A DNA stretch of 64,000 nucleotides, taken from Alphaproteobacteria bacterium (GTDB taxonomy: Bacteria > Pseudomonadota > Alphaproteobacteria > Rhizobiales > Hyphomicrobiaceae). The notes below the pieces were generated by a model. That model did no database searches, was not told the origin of the DNA, and saw only the letters and a list, made by a program, of their open reading frames with translations. Every line of letters starts with the position of its first letter. The first letter of the stretch is position 1. This document shows positions 28,401 through 38,911 of this stretch, one piece after another. The position numbers and the translations under genes were made by a program. The stretch lies in the NCBI GenBank assembly GCA_018830445.1, contig JAHJSN010000035.1:1-64000 (forward strand), read 5' to 3'.

Positions 28401-29150
28401 GTCAGTGCGGATGCGGCAGACGGGACATCGGATTTGTTCGCGGCGCCGGGTTCGGCACCGGGCCTGATCCTGAAACAGGCGAAATCCTGGACCCCGCTTG
28501 AGCAGCTGGAAGCCGAGTTCGGAGCGGTCGGCTTCTATCTTTCCGGTCACCCGCTCGACAGCTATGAAAAGGTGCTCGCCAAGGTGGGTGGTACGACTTA
28601 TGCCAATCTGCACTCCTACACGGAGCGGACGGGGGCGGGCGCGGGCAGAATTGGAGCGATCGTCGTGTCGGTGCGCGAGCGGCGTTCGGCGAAGGGCAAC
28701 AAGTTCGCATTTGCGATGTTCTCCGATGCGACGGGGCAGTTCGAGGCGGTGTTGTTCTCCGATACGCTTTCAGCGGCTGGCGAACTTTTGACAGCCGGAA
28801 CACCGGTGGTGCTGACGGTATCGGCTGAGCGTGACGAAGAAGGCTCGATCAAGATGCGGGTCCAGGCCGTCGAGTCGCTCGATAAGGTCGCCGCCAACGT
28901 GGAGCGCGGTCTGCGGCTCGTTTGCGATCCGAAGGCGCTGGCTACGCGCGAAGAACTGTTCGAGGCGATGAAGGAGTATCTGGTGCCGCCGGTTGCCGGA
29001 ACGCGTGGCGGGGACGTGCATCTGGTGTTGCCGCTTAAAGCGCGCGGTCGCGAATTGGAGCTGAAACTGCAAGGCCGGTTCGATGTGTCGCCGAACATGG
29101 CGGGCCGGCTGGCGACGGTGCCGGGGATCGCCGAAGTGGAGGAGATCTAG
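25422..29150 (+). CDS. dnaE: DNA polymerase III subunit alpha
   Basis: FVHLRVHSAYSLLEGALPI...PDFDIDFCQDRREETIRYV; PHP, polymerase and OB regions present. Confidence 0.97.
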   Translation: MNAPIRPEETAAASKADNGDANRLRFVHLRVHSAYSLLEGALPIPKLAKLAEKHGYPALALTDTNNLFGALDFSEKLAKAGVQPIVGVTIAVDFEGDGVEDPLAAVRQGRATGSDHQRLSRDGFLALLAASETGYLNLMKIVSAAHLAVEDGAPPHVTLSRLQTHADGLIVLTGGPDGPVDRAIGEGRAGVAESRMKSLRSAYGDRLYVEIQRHGWDRERQVEPQIIDLAYRLELPLVASNEAFFEGPSDFEAHDALICIAEGRYVVEDDRRRMTPQHYFKSSDEMAEVFADLPEALANTLEIARRCHYRPLGRKPILPRFVKSLDGKSDEDLVAEEAAELKRQADEGLARRLDAHGPADGFTQEDYEKRLAYEVDVITNMKFPGYFLIVADFIKWSKAQGIPVGPGRGSGAGSLVAYALTITDLDPLRFGLLFERFLNPERVSMPDFDIDFCQDRREETIRYVQDKYGHDRVAQIITHGKLQARAVLRDVGRVLQMPYGQVDKLCKLVPNNPANPVTLPEAIEAEPKLQEAQKAEPLVAQLIETSIKLEGLYRHASTHAAGMVIGDRPLEELVPLYRDPKSDMPVTQFNWKLVEAAGLVKFDFLGLKTLTVLKKAVDLVRRVRGIEVELEKLDVFDKKSYELLARADTVGVFQLESTGMRESLKRLRPDRFEDIIAMVALYRPGPMDNIPTYINRKHGEEPVDCLHPMLEGILSETYGVIIYQEQVIQIAQVMGGYTLGQADMLRRAMGKKDREEMARHEARFIEGAVERGVKKKDAGYIFELVNKFAGYGFNKSHAAAYALVSYHTAYMKANYLEEFIAASMTLDMANTDKLAGFVAEAKKCGVPVLPPSVNASEVDFTVERQSRSPSMRGEARGAGLGLKTNAAPHPQYSAPHPSPLPMKDGETGKPGAIRYSLAALKNVGAGAVQTIVDARSEGGAFKSLGDFASRLNPKALNKRAIETLAQAGAFDRLEPSRATAKANAEQIIALAQRVSADAADGTSDLFAAPGSAPGLILKQAKSWTPLEQLEAEFGAVGFYLSGHPLDSYEKVLAKVGGTTYANLHSYTERTGAGAGRIGAIVVSVRERRSAKGNKFAFAMFSDATGQFEAVLFSDTLSAAGELLTAGTPVVLTVSAERDEEGSIKMRVQAVESLDKVAANVERGLRLVCDPKALATREELFEAMKEYLVPPVAGTRGGDVHLVLPLKARGRELELKLQGRFDVSPNMAGRLATVPGIAEVEEI
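28011..28158. repeat. Palindromic repeat inserted in frame within dnaE
   Basis: CATGCGGGGAGAGGCAAGGGGTGCGGGG versus CCCCTCACCCTAGCCCTCTCCCCATG imperfect inverted repeat. Confidence 0.8.
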
Positions 29151-29153
29151 AGA

Positions 29154-29906
29154 TTGTCTATTGGTTTGCGTTCCTGGGCTTTGATGTTGGTTGGTTTTTC
29201 GATTCTTGCGGCGTTTTCGGTTTATCGCTTCTTTCCGGCAAATCCATCGGTCAACGATGTTCTGAGCGATGGGTCGCGGCTGATCCTTGTCGAAACGGAT
29301 TCGTTCGAGGTCAGCGCGGCGGTGATCTCGATGTTCGAACGTGACGGCGAAACAGGTGCTTGGCGGCTTGCCGGTGACAATGCGCCCGCGAGGGTCGGGC
29401 GTAACGGGCTCGGTTGGGGCCACACGTTCCGCCAGCTGGCCGAGGTCGGGGAGCCGATCAAGCAGGAGGGCGACAAGCGCGCACCTGCCGGTGTGTTCAA
29501 GCTGGGCAGGTCGTTCGGGCTGAACTCAGAAAAGCTTCCAGATTATATGCAACTTGAGGATGGGCAGCATTTCTGCGTCGACGATGTCGCCTCCGAGAAC
29601 TACAGCCAGATCGTGCCGGTGGACCACGTACCGGCAGGGACTAGCGGCGAACGCATGTGGGAGATCGGTCTCTACAAGCGTGGTATGGTCGTCGATTATC
29701 CCACAGACAGGGCGGCAAAATCCGGCTCGTGCATTTTTCTGCATGTCTGGCGAACGCCCCAGACGCCGACGGTGGGTTGTGTCGCTGCCGACGAGGAAAC
29801 CGTTGCGCGATTGCAGAAATGGGTCAATGAAGCGTCCGCTGGCGCCTGGATCGCGATTGTGCCCAAGGGGGCGAGAGACCGGTTGCGGTTGAGGTTGGCC
29901 GAGTAG
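29154..29906 (+). CDS. L,D-transpeptidase (YkuD-like)
   Basis: GSCIFLHVWRTPQTPTVGCVAADEETV. Confidence 0.8.
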   Translation: MSIGLRSWALMLVGFSILAAFSVYRFFPANPSVNDVLSDGSRLILVETDSFEVSAAVISMFERDGETGAWRLAGDNAPARVGRNGLGWGHTFRQLAEVGEPIKQEGDKRAPAGVFKLGRSFGLNSEKLPDYMQLEDGQHFCVDDVASENYSQIVPVDHVPAGTSGERMWEIGLYKRGMVVDYPTDRAAKSGSCIFLHVWRTPQTPTVGCVAADEETVARLQKWVNEASAGAWIAIVPKGARDRLRLRLAE

Positions 29907-30079
29907 CCTTGCTATCCCCCTCAAACGCCTGTATATGGGCGCCTCATCCCACACGCGGATCGTTTTGGCGGAAGCGGATTAAAAGCCCCGTTTCAAGCCT
30001 CCGGTGAGTTTGGCCCTGCTGCAAGGGCCTTTCTTCATTGGTCCGCGGAGGTTCAACCGGAAATAAGGACGACTTCAAG

Positions 30080-31075
30080 ATGGCTCTTCCCGTCTTCAAT
30101 ATGCGTCAGCTGTTGGAAGCTGGCGTGCACTTCGGTCACCAGGCCCACCGCTGGAACCCGAAAATGGCACCGTTCATCTTTGGTGCCCGCAACAACATCC
30201 ACATCATCGACCTGACGCAGTCCGTGCCGCTGTTGCACCAGGCGCTCGTCAAGGTATCCGATACGGTTGCCGGCGGCGGCCGCGTGCTGTTCGTGGCAAC
30301 CAAGCGCCAGGCGCAGGAAGGTGTTGCCGAAGCTGCCGGACGCTCGGCGCAGTACTTCATGAACCACCGCTGGCTCGGCGGCACACTGACCAACTGGAAG
30401 ACGGTTTCCCAATCGATCCGGCGTCTTCGCCAGCTCGACGACATTCTTGAGAACCCGCATGGGCGGACCAAGAAGGAAATCCTCACCTTGCAGCGTGAGC
30501 GCGACAAGCTGCAGATGTCGCTGGGCGGCATCCGCGACATGGGCGGCACCCCCGATCTGCTGTTCGTGATCGATACGAACAAGGAGCAGATCGCGATCAA
30601 GGAAGCCCGCAAGCTGGGTATTCCGATTGTGGCGATCGTCGACACCAACTGCGATCCGGATGGCATCGACTTCCCGATCCCGGGCAACGACGACGCCGGC
30701 CGCGCGATCACGCTTTACTGCGACCTGATCGCACGTGCCGCGATCGACGGGATCGAGCGTTCGAGTGCTTCGTCCGGGGTCGATCTGGGCGCCTTGGAAA
30801 CGCCGGTTGCCGAGGAGCTGCCCGCCGAGGTTGGCAAGTTCCAGGGCATCGAAGCGCCACGCGGAGAGCCCGATGACCTGAAGAGCATTCGCGGAGTTGA
30901 CGCCAAGACGGAACTGTCGCTCAACGACCTGGGCGTGTTCCACTACTGGCAGATTGCGGATCTTGCTGCCGACGATGTGACGGCTCTCGAAGTGGCTCTC
31001 AAAGCCTCGGGCAGGGTCAGTTCGGAAAGCTGGGTCGATCAGGCGAAAAAGCTCGTGGCTCAATCGGCTGCCTGA
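30080..31075 (+). CDS. rpsB: 30S ribosomal protein S2
   Basis: [29 protein letters not shown]; about 90 aa C-terminal extension. Confidence 0.97.
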   Translation: MALPVFNMRQLLEAGVHFGHQAHRWNPKMAPFIFGARNNIHIIDLTQSVPLLHQALVKVSDTVAGGGRVLFVATKRQAQEGVAEAAGRSAQYFMNHRWLGGTLTNWKTVSQSIRRLRQLDDILENPHGRTKKEILTLQRERDKLQMSLGGIRDMGGTPDLLFVIDTNKEQIAIKEARKLGIPIVAIVDTNCDPDGIDFPIPGNDDAGRAITLYCDLIARAAIDGIERSSASSGVDLGALETPVAEELPAEVGKFQGIEAPRGEPDDLKSIRGVDAKTELSLNDLGVFHYWQIADLAADDVTALEVALKASGRVSSESWVDQAKKLVAQSAA

Positions 31076-31185
31076 TAGCCGCATTTTTCGAGCTAATTCC
31101 GCTGGACGTTACCGGCGTCATATAATGTTCAAGCTGCGGGGCTAGAAGGCAGCCCGGCAGCGCTTGGAAAAAAAGAGAGAATGAC

Positions 31186-32121
31186 ATGACTGCGATTACC
31201 GCATCGCTCGTGAAGGAGCTGCGCGACAAGACCGGCGCCGGCATGATGGATTGCAAGAAGGCGCTGACCGAGAATGACGGCGATATGGAAGCCGCTATCG
31301 ACTGGCTCAGGACCAAAGGTCTGTCCAAGGCCGCAAAAAAAGCCGACCGCGTGGCTGCGGAAGGACTTGTCGGGGCCAAGTCGGAAGGCACGTCCGGCGC
31401 GGTGGTGGAGATCAATTCGGAAACCGACTTCGTTGCACGAAACGAACAGTTCCAACAGATGGTCGGGGACGTCACTTCGCTTGCGCTCGCAGCAGGAGGC
31501 GATCTCGACAAGCTGCTTACGGCAAAAGTCCCCGGGAAATCGATGGGCGTTGCCGACTACGTGAAGGAAATGGTGGCGACGATCGGCGAGAACATGAATG
31601 TGCGGCGCACTGCTGCGCTGTCGGTCAAGGATGGCGTCGTTTCGGCCTACGTGCACAACAAAGCCGCTGATGACATGGGCAAAATCGGCGTGCTGGTTGC
31701 GCTTGAAAGCAGCGGAGACAAGGCCAAGCTCGGTGAATTCGGCCGTCAGCTGGCGATGCATGTCGCCGCCGCCAATCCGCTGGCGCTGACGCCGGAGGAA
31801 CTCGACCAGGACGTGATCGAGCGGGAACGCGCGATCTACACGGAGCAGGCGATCGCTTCGGGCAAGCCGAAGGAGATCGCGGAGAAAATGGTCGAAGGAA
31901 AGCTGCGCAAGGAATTCTTCCAGCAGGTGGTCTTGCTGCAGCAGACTTTCGTGATCGACGGCAAGGCTACTGTTCAGCAGGCCGTCGAGGCGGCTGCGAA
32001 GTCGATCGGTGCGCCGGTCAAGGTCGCGGGCTTCGTCCGGTACGCGCTGGGCGAGGGTGTCGACAAGGGCGAGGAAGGCGATTTCGCGGCCGAAGTCGCG
32101 GCTGCTGCGGGAAAGAAGTAA
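31186..32121 (+). CDS. tsf: Elongation factor Ts
   Basis: ITASLVKELRDKTGAGMMDCKKALTENDGDMEAAIDWLR. Confidence 0.97.
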   Translation: MTAITASLVKELRDKTGAGMMDCKKALTENDGDMEAAIDWLRTKGLSKAAKKADRVAAEGLVGAKSEGTSGAVVEINSETDFVARNEQFQQMVGDVTSLALAAGGDLDKLLTAKVPGKSMGVADYVKEMVATIGENMNVRRTAALSVKDGVVSAYVHNKAADDMGKIGVLVALESSGDKAKLGEFGRQLAMHVAAANPLALTPEELDQDVIERERAIYTEQAIASGKPKEIAEKMVEGKLRKEFFQQVVLLQQTFVIDGKATVQQAVEAAAKSIGAPVKVAGFVRYALGEGVDKGEEGDFAAEVAAAAGKK

Positions 32122-32146
32122 ATCCGTTCAGTTCGACTGATGCGGC

Positions 32147-32176
32147 AACGGCCGGCTGAATACAGCCGGCCGTTTT
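32147..32176 (+). terminator. Rho-independent terminator after tsf
   Basis: ACGGCCGGCT gaatac AGCCGGCCGT TTT. Confidence 0.8.
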
Positions 32177-32312
32177 GCTATGTTACGTCAAGGTTGAAGA
32201 GGACTTCTAGCCGTTTGGACTTGTCTCCGGCGGCGAAGGGGCTACACCAGTGCGACTTGGGCGGCAGGCCCTGATTCCCGCCTTGGAACCAGAACGCGCG
32301 ACGAGAGAGACG

Positions 32313-33029
32313 ATGGCGACGATCAAATACAAACGGCTGCTTTTGAAGCTTTCCGGGGAAGCGCTGATGGGCGGCAAGGGTTATGGAATCGATACCGCGG
32401 TGGTTGCCAGGGTGGCTGAGGATATCAAGGCTGCGACCGCTGCGGGCTGCCAGATCGGCGCGGTGGTCGGCGGCGGGAATATCTTTCGGGGGCTGCAGGG
32501 TGCGGCGAGCGGAATGGACCGGGCAAACGCCGACTATATGGGCATGCTGGCGACGGTGATGAATGCGCTTTCCCTGCAAGGCGCGCTGGAGCAGATCGGC
32601 GTCGATGCCCGCGTATTGTCTGCCATTCCGATGCCGACTGTGTGCGAATCCTACATCCGGGCGCGGGCGCTGCGACATCTGGAGAAGGGCCGTGTGGTGA
32701 TCTTCGCGGCTGGAACCGGCAACCCGTTTTTCACCACCGATACTGCCGCGACGCTGAGGGCGGTGGAGATGAACAGCGACGCGGTGGTGAAGGCGACGCA
32801 GGTCGACGGAGTTTATTCGGCGGACCCCAAGAAGGTGGCCGATGCGGTCCGATTCGAGCGCCTTTCATACGAAGAGGTGCTTGCCCGTGACCTCAGAGTG
32901 ATGGACGGTGCGGCGATCGCGCTTGCCCGTGATAATGCACTTCCGGTAATTGTCTGTTCGATCGAAGAGCCAGGCAATCTGCTGAAGTTGTTGACTGGCG
33001 AAGCGCGCGCAACGGTGATTGGCGCCTGA
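32313..33029 (+). CDS. pyrH: Uridylate kinase
   Basis: [27 protein letters not shown]. Confidence 0.96.
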   Translation: MATIKYKRLLLKLSGEALMGGKGYGIDTAVVARVAEDIKAATAAGCQIGAVVGGGNIFRGLQGAASGMDRANADYMGMLATVMNALSLQGALEQIGVDARVLSAIPMPTVCESYIRARALRHLEKGRVVIFAAGTGNPFFTTDTAATLRAVEMNSDAVVKATQVDGVYSADPKKVADAVRFERLSYEEVLARDLRVMDGAAIALARDNALPVIVCSIEEPGNLLKLLTGEARATVIGA

Positions 33030-33134
33030 TTTGCGGGCCGGCGGGCTTTCGGCACACGGCGCCATGAGGCGGCATGCGGCGGCAGATGAACGGCTCGTCC
33101 GTGTGAGCCTTTGGGAACCAGGGAGACAGGAAAG

Positions 33135-33695
33135 ATGGCGGACGGCTTCAACCTGAAAGAGCTTGAAGATCAAATGAAGGCGTCGCTCGATGCCTTGAAG
33201 CGGGAGTTGAGCGGACTGAGAACGGGGCGGGCAAGCACGCACCTGCTCGATCCCATCCAGGTGACGGTATACGGCTCGAAGATGCCGCTTTCCCAGGTCG
33301 GAACGGTGTCGGTGCCTGAACCTCGAACCATATCGATCCAGGTCTGGGACCGTTCGAATGTCTCGGCTGTCGAGAAGGCCATCCGCGAATCGAGCCTCGG
33401 CCTCAACCCGATCATCGACGGGCAGATGCTTCGCCTGCCGATACCGACACTTACCGCCGACCGGCGCAAGGAACTCGTCAAGGTTGCGCACGAGTACGCC
33501 GAGAAATCCAAGGTTTCTGTCCGTAACGTCCGCCGTGACGGGATGGATGCGTTGAAGAAATTGGAAAAATCTGGCGAAATCAGTGAAGATGAGCACCGCA
33601 AGAATTCCGGAAGTGTCCAGGAGTTGACCGACAAGTACGTAAAAGAAGTGGACAATGTGCTGGCAACGAAGGAGCAGGAAATCCAGACTGTCTAG
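33135..33695 (+). CDS. frr: Ribosome recycling factor
   Basis: LKRELSGLRTGRASTHLLDPIQVTVYGSKMPLSQVG. Confidence 0.96.
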   Translation: MADGFNLKELEDQMKASLDALKRELSGLRTGRASTHLLDPIQVTVYGSKMPLSQVGTVSVPEPRTISIQVWDRSNVSAVEKAIRESSLGLNPIIDGQMLRLPIPTLTADRRKELVKVAHEYAEKSKVSVRNVRRDGMDALKKLEKSGEISEDEHRKNSGSVQELTDKYVKEVDNVLATKEQEIQTV

Positions 33696-33781
33696 ACTTT
33701 CGGTCCGGCGCGCCGGCAACTCGTGGCTCGAAATCCATTCGCGCGTTCCCTGCAACCTCTTGAAGAAGCGCATCAGCTGCC

Positions 33782-34540
33782 TTGGTCAACCCATCGCCCT
33801 CACAACCCTGCCGTGACGCCAACGTCGCCCCGCTGCGCCATGTCGCGATCATCATGGACGGTAATGGCCGCTGGGCCAATCAGCGCGGTCTGCCGCGGAC
33901 TATGGGCCACCGGGAAGGTGTCGAGGCGGTGCGACGGACGGTCAAGGCCGCGGTCGAACTCAAGATCGCATACCTCACGATCTACAGCTTTTCGTCGGAG
34001 AATTGGTCGCGTCCGCGAGATGAAATCGATTACCTGATGGGGCTTATGAAGCGGTTCATCCGGCGGGATCTGGCCGAACTGCACGAGGCCAACGTGCGTA
34101 TCCTCACGATCGGAGAGCGTGAAGGTGTCGATCCGGAGTTGCTGGCCTTGATCGATGAAGCCAAGGACCTGACGGCTGACAATTCGCGGCTGACGCTGAC
34201 GATTGCGTTCAACTACGGCGGCCGCAACGAGATCGCCAGAGCCGCGCGGCGCCTTGCTACCGAGGTTTCGCTTGGACGCCTTGAAGCTGCTGAAATCGAT
34301 GCCAAGTTGTTAGGTCAGGCTCTCGACACAGCCGAAGTACCCGATCCCGATCTTTTGATCCGTACGAGCGGTGAAATGAGGTTATCGAACTTCCTGCTGT
34401 GGCAGGCTGCCTATGCGGAGTTCGTGTTCCTCGATGCCTACTGGCCGGATTTCGGCCGTGAGCACCTGGAGGCTGCGATTTCGGAATACTACGCGCGCGA
34501 GCGCCGTTATGGCGGTCTGGTACAACGGTCTTCTGCATGA
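33782..34540 (+). CDS. uppS: Isoprenyl transferase
   Basis: [32 protein letters not shown]. Confidence 0.95.
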   Translation: MVNPSPSQPCRDANVAPLRHVAIIMDGNGRWANQRGLPRTMGHREGVEAVRRTVKAAVELKIAYLTIYSFSSENWSRPRDEIDYLMGLMKRFIRRDLAELHEANVRILTIGEREGVDPELLALIDEAKDLTADNSRLTLTIAFNYGGRNEIARAARRLATEVSLGRLEAAEIDAKLLGQALDTAEVPDPDLLIRTSGEMRLSNFLLWQAAYAEFVFLDAYWPDFGREHLEAAISEYYARERRYGGLVQRSSA

Positions 34541-35411
34541 AAGGCCGCGATCGGTGACCATTGAAGTTGGGGGCAGGGGGACAAGGAAGATTGGCTGGTT
34601 CGACGAGCTGAAACTTCGGACGGCGTCGGCGGTGCTTCTTGCTGCCTGCGCGCTTGGCGCGTTGTTTGCCGGGGTGGAGGCGTTTGGCGCGCTGGTTGCC
34701 CTTGTGGCGCTGGTGATGTGCTGGGAATGGGGGCACATCGTCAGGCGCGGCGGCGGCAGGGACGTTTCGTTCGTGGTGCATGCCTTGGCGGTTCTGCTGG
34801 CAATCCTGGCGGTGATTGTTGCCAATCTGGACTGGTCGCTGGGGGTGCTTGCCGCCGGCGCGGTGACGCTACTCGTACTCAATTTCCAGAGCGGTCCGGG
34901 GGTTTCGGTCCTGGGTGTGATATATGTCGGGGTTCCGGCGGTGGCACTGGTCTGGCTGCGCGGGGCGGAACCGTTCGGGCTTACCGCGGTGCTGTTCATC
35001 TTTTCCGTCGTTTGGGCGAGCGATATCGGTGCATTCGCCGGTGGCCGGCTGATCGGCGGGGTCAAGCTCTATCCCAGCATATCGCCGAACAAGACCTGGG
35101 CCGGGCTCATCAGCGGCGTCATCGCGGCAAGCTGCGTTGCGGTGGTCTTTTGGGGCGTTGTCGCGGAAGTGCCGTTTGGCTATCTGGTGGGGTGCGCGGC
35201 AGTCTTGAGTGTTGCGGCGCAATTGGGGGATCTGGCGGAATCGGCGTTGAAGCGGCTGTTCCGGGTCAAGGATGCCAGCGATCTCATTCCTGGCCATGGC
35301 GGGTTCATGGACCGGCTGGACGGAGTGGTGACGGCCGCAACGCTCGGTGTGGCCATCGGACTGGCGATCAACGGGGCGGCGCCGGCTCGGGCATTGCTGT
35401 TCGGCGCCTAA
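34509..35411 (+). CDS. cdsA: Phosphatidate cytidylyltransferase
   Basis: [17 protein letters not shown]...[24 protein letters not shown]; start uncertain. Confidence 0.92.
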   Translation: MAVWYNGLLHERPRSVTIEVGGRGTRKIGWFDELKLRTASAVLLAACALGALFAGVEAFGALVALVALVMCWEWGHIVRRGGGRDVSFVVHALAVLLAILAVIVANLDWSLGVLAAGAVTLLVLNFQSGPGVSVLGVIYVGVPAVALVWLRGAEPFGLTAVLFIFSVVWASDIGAFAGGRLIGGVKLYPSISPNKTWAGLISGVIAASCVAVVFWGVVAEVPFGYLVGCAAVLSVAAQLGDLAESALKRLFRVKDASDLIPGHGGFMDRLDGVVTAATLGVAIGLAINGAAPARALLFGA

Positions 35412-35485
35412 TGCATCCGCTGCCGTCCGCCCTTGCGGCGGAGTCCTTGGCTGCGCGGGAATAACTCGGATTGAAGGATGGTTTG

Positions 35486-36730
35486 ATGGCTGCCGGCGCA
35501 GGCATGAGCGGTGTCGTTGATCTGGCTGGGCCCTCAGCATCGACGAAAACCGCCGAAGTTCGCCCGCAGCGGGTTACTGTTCTTGGCGCAACCGGTTCGA
35601 TCGGTGCGAGTACGCTCGATCTCATCAGTCGAAGCGGCGGGGCGTTCGAGGTCTTCGCGGTTACCGCCAATGCCAACGTTGAGGGTTTGGCGGCTTGTGC
35701 GCGTGCAAGTGGCGCGAAGCGGGCGGTGATCGGCGAGGAAGCGCTTTATGCAGCGCTGAGGGACGCACTTGAGGGTAGCGGCATCGAGGCCGCCGCCGGT
35801 GAAGGCGCACTCATCGAGGCCGCATCGGTTCCCGTCGACTGCACGATAGCCGCGATCGTGGGGGCTGCGGGATTGAGGCCGGCCTTGGCGGCCGTCAGGA
35901 CCGGGCGGCGTCTCGGCCTCGCCAACAAGGAATGCCTGGTTTCGGCCGGCGATATTTTCATGAACGAGGTCGAAAGCTCGGGCTGCGAGTTGATCCCGGT
36001 CGATAGCGAACATTCCGCAGCGTTCCAGGTGTTGCGCGGCACGCAGCCGGAGGCGATCGAGAAGATCATTCTGACCGCTTCGGGCGGGCCGTTCCGGGAC
36101 TGGCCATTAGAGCGCATTGTGAACGCAACCCGGGAGGACGCGCTCAAGCATCCCAACTGGTCGATGGGGGCGAAAATCACCGTCGATTCGGCAACGATGA
36201 TGAACAAGGGGCTGGAACTCATCGAGGCATTGCACCTGTTTCCGGTCACGACCGATCAGCTCGGCATGCTGGTGCACCGCCAATCCATCGTTCACTGTCT
36301 GGTTTCGTTCGTCGACGGATCGGTGTTGTCGCAAATGGCGGAGCCCGATATGCGCACGCCGATCGCGCTGGCCTTGTCGTGGCCGCGGAGAATGCCGGCG
36401 CCGACCAAGCGGCTCGATCTGACCCAGATCAGCCAATTATCCTTCGAACCTGCCGATGAAATACGTTTTCCTGCCATACGCATAGCGCGGGCGGCGATGG
36501 AGCGGGGCGGGTCGGCGCCGGCGGTGCTCAATGCGGCCAATGAGATTGCCGTGTCGGCTTTCCTTGACGGGCGGCTCAGGGTACCCGATATCGCCTCAAT
36601 GGTAGAGGAAACGCTTGGACGTGCCGACAAAGGTGGTCTGCTGGGGGAAGCCGACAGTCTGGAGGGCATCCTGGGTTGCGATAGCGAAGCTCGCCGATTG
36701 TGCGAAGAACTTGTTTCCAGGAAGGGTTAG
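35486..36730 (+). CDS. dxr: 1-deoxy-D-xylulose-5-phosphate reductoisomerase
   Basis: VTVLGATGSIGASTLDLISR...LIPVDSEHSAAFQ. Confidence 0.95.
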   Translation: MAAGAGMSGVVDLAGPSASTKTAEVRPQRVTVLGATGSIGASTLDLISRSGGAFEVFAVTANANVEGLAACARASGAKRAVIGEEALYAALRDALEGSGIEAAAGEGALIEAASVPVDCTIAAIVGAAGLRPALAAVRTGRRLGLANKECLVSAGDIFMNEVESSGCELIPVDSEHSAAFQVLRGTQPEAIEKIILTASGGPFRDWPLERIVNATREDALKHPNWSMGAKITVDSATMMNKGLELIEALHLFPVTTDQLGMLVHRQSIVHCLVSFVDGSVLSQMAEPDMRTPIALALSWPRRMPAPTKRLDLTQISQLSFEPADEIRFPAIRIARAAMERGGSAPAVLNAANEIAVSAFLDGRLRVPDIASMVEETLGRADKGGLLGEADSLEGILGCDSEARRLCEELVSRKG

Positions 36731-37091
36731 TGCTCCGCGTCCGAGGTCGGGTACCCAAACGCTTTCCTGGCAGCAGGTGGTAACCTGTTGGTTGCGTTCT
36801 GGATTCGCTTTCGATTGATGTACTTAGCCGGGTATCAAGCCTGAGACCCAGAGCGCTGGCTTAGCGAGGCAGATCGAACAACGGGGTTGAGAAACTCGTC
36901 AACCCGACAGGTTGCGGTCAACATAATGGCAGAGGCACGGTTTAAGACCGTGGTGAAAGGGAGGTTGCCCTGGCGCTGCGGTTGTGGATGGTTGGGCGGA
37001 ATCGATCCGCTGATCCCGCCGGTCTGGCAGGGTCAGAGCTCGCTGACTGAAATTTCCGGGCTCCTGGCCCGTTGAATAAGGACCATTGTTG

Positions 37092-38516
37092 ATGGAATTC
37101 ATCACGTTATTTGCAAACAACCTGTCGTCTGCGGCGATCACCTTTCTGGGGTTCGTGTTCGCGCTGACGGTGGTGGTGTTCGTCCACGAAATGGGCCATT
37201 TCCTGGTTGCGCGCTGGTGCGGCGTGACGGTGACGACCTTTTCGATCGGGTTCGGCAGGGAAATATTCGCGTTCATGGACAAACACGGGACGCGTTGGCG
37301 CGTCGCGTGGATTCCGGCAGGCGGTTACGTGAAGTTCCTCGATGACGAAAACGCCGCGAGCGTGCCCGACCGGAGTGCCCTCGAGACGATGAGCGAGGAG
37401 CAGCGCAAGGGATCGTTCCAGTTGAAGCCCGTCTGGCAGCGGGCTGCCGTCGTGGTGGCGGGTCCGCTGGCGAATTTCATCCTGGCCATCGCGATTTTCG
37501 CTGGGTTCTTCTATGCGATGGGCGATAATCGGATCGAACCGCGCGCCGATTACATCGTGCCTGGAAGCCCGGCAGATACGGCCGGTTTCAAAGCGGGCGA
37601 CAGGATTCTTGCAATCGGCGGCAAGGAGATCCGCGATTTCGCGCAAATCAATGAAATCGTTTGGACTAGCCCTGGGCGCAAGCTGGCGTTTCTGGTTGAT
37701 CGCTCCGGCGAGGAAGTGGCGCTGACGGTGGAGCCGGTCCTGAAAGAGCGCAACGACTATATCTCGGGCAGGCACAAGCGTCCGACCATCGGCATCAACT
37801 TCGCTATCGAACCGGTGGTCGCTGGTGTGGTCGAAGGCGATCCGGCCGACCTGGCGGGGTTCCAGCCGGGTGACCGGGTGCTCCTGATGAATGGCCAGGA
37901 TGTCAATGATTTCAACAAACTCCAAGAGATCGTCGGGAAGAGCGAAGGACGCGAGATCAAGGTCGTGTTGCAGCGCGGGGCGAGGGAAATACATCTCGTT
38001 GTGACGCCGAAGATGATGTTCCCCGGCGAGACGGCGGCCGATCCGGCGCCACGGCCGTTGATCGGTATCCATAGCGCCATGACACCGGTGCATTCACGCC
38101 ATGTGGACGTCGGGATGATCGAGGCAGTGGGGCTGGGAACCGAGCGTACCTGGACGATTATCACCGGCACCTTGTCCTACATCGGCGACATCTTTGCCGG
38201 GCCCGGGGATTCCAGCCAGATCGGCGGCGTTGTGCGGATAGCGGACGCTGCGGGCAAGTTCGCGGCGCTGGGGTTCACCCAGCTGGTTCTGTTTACGGCC
38301 TTCATCTCGGTGAGTATCGGTCTTATCAACTTGTTTCCAATACCTATTCTCGATGGCGGTCACCTTATGTTCTACGCTTACGAAGCGCTTATGGGCCGAC
38401 CGGCGAACGAGCAGGTGCAGGAGTTCGGATTCCGGGTTGGGTTGGTGTTAATCCTGATGCTGATGTTTTTTGGGTTGTACAACGACCTGGGCATCCTGGC
38501 GCGATGGTTTTCGTAG
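37092..38516 (+). CDS. rseP: Site-2 protease RseP
   Basis: VVFVHEMGHFLVARWCGV, two PDZ domains, NLFPIPILDGGHL. Confidence 0.95.
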   Translation: MEFITLFANNLSSAAITFLGFVFALTVVVFVHEMGHFLVARWCGVTVTTFSIGFGREIFAFMDKHGTRWRVAWIPAGGYVKFLDDENAASVPDRSALETMSEEQRKGSFQLKPVWQRAAVVVAGPLANFILAIAIFAGFFYAMGDNRIEPRADYIVPGSPADTAGFKAGDRILAIGGKEIRDFAQINEIVWTSPGRKLAFLVDRSGEEVALTVEPVLKERNDYISGRHKRPTIGINFAIEPVVAGVVEGDPADLAGFQPGDRVLLMNGQDVNDFNKLQEIVGKSEGREIKVVLQRGAREIHLVVTPKMMFPGETAADPAPRPLIGIHSAMTPVHSRHVDVGMIEAVGLGTERTWTIITGTLSYIGDIFAGPGDSSQIGGVVRIADAAGKFAALGFTQLVLFTAFISVSIGLINLFPIPILDGGHLMFYAYEALMGRPANEQVQEFGFRVGLVLILMLMFFGLYNDLGILARWFS

Positions 38517-38911
38517 CCGGCGCAGAGACGAAAAAAGTTCCGTTGCGGCATCGCGGCAGAGGCATTTTTGATGGCCGGGGGTTGACGAGTTAACGGCTTG
38601 GAATTTGGGCAGGAATCGAGCATTGCGGGCTGTCTTTGGCAGGCCGCCTAGCGAATCAAAGTTAACAGGGGTCCGTCAAGGGTCGAATCAGGCCGGGTGA
38701 CGCATTCTTGCCACTTCCACAGCGCTTGCTGAATCGTTAATAACTTGGGGGATTGGTGTGTCGATTGCCGGAGGGGTACGGTGTTGCACTGTACAGGCGA
38801 TGGGCCCGCGAATGGAATTCGGGGAAAACCCGGTTACGACACGGGCCAACTGACTGCCGAGAGTTGGACCGTGAATTTTGGGGGATCGGCGGGATGAGGG
38901 CAGATCCGCGA

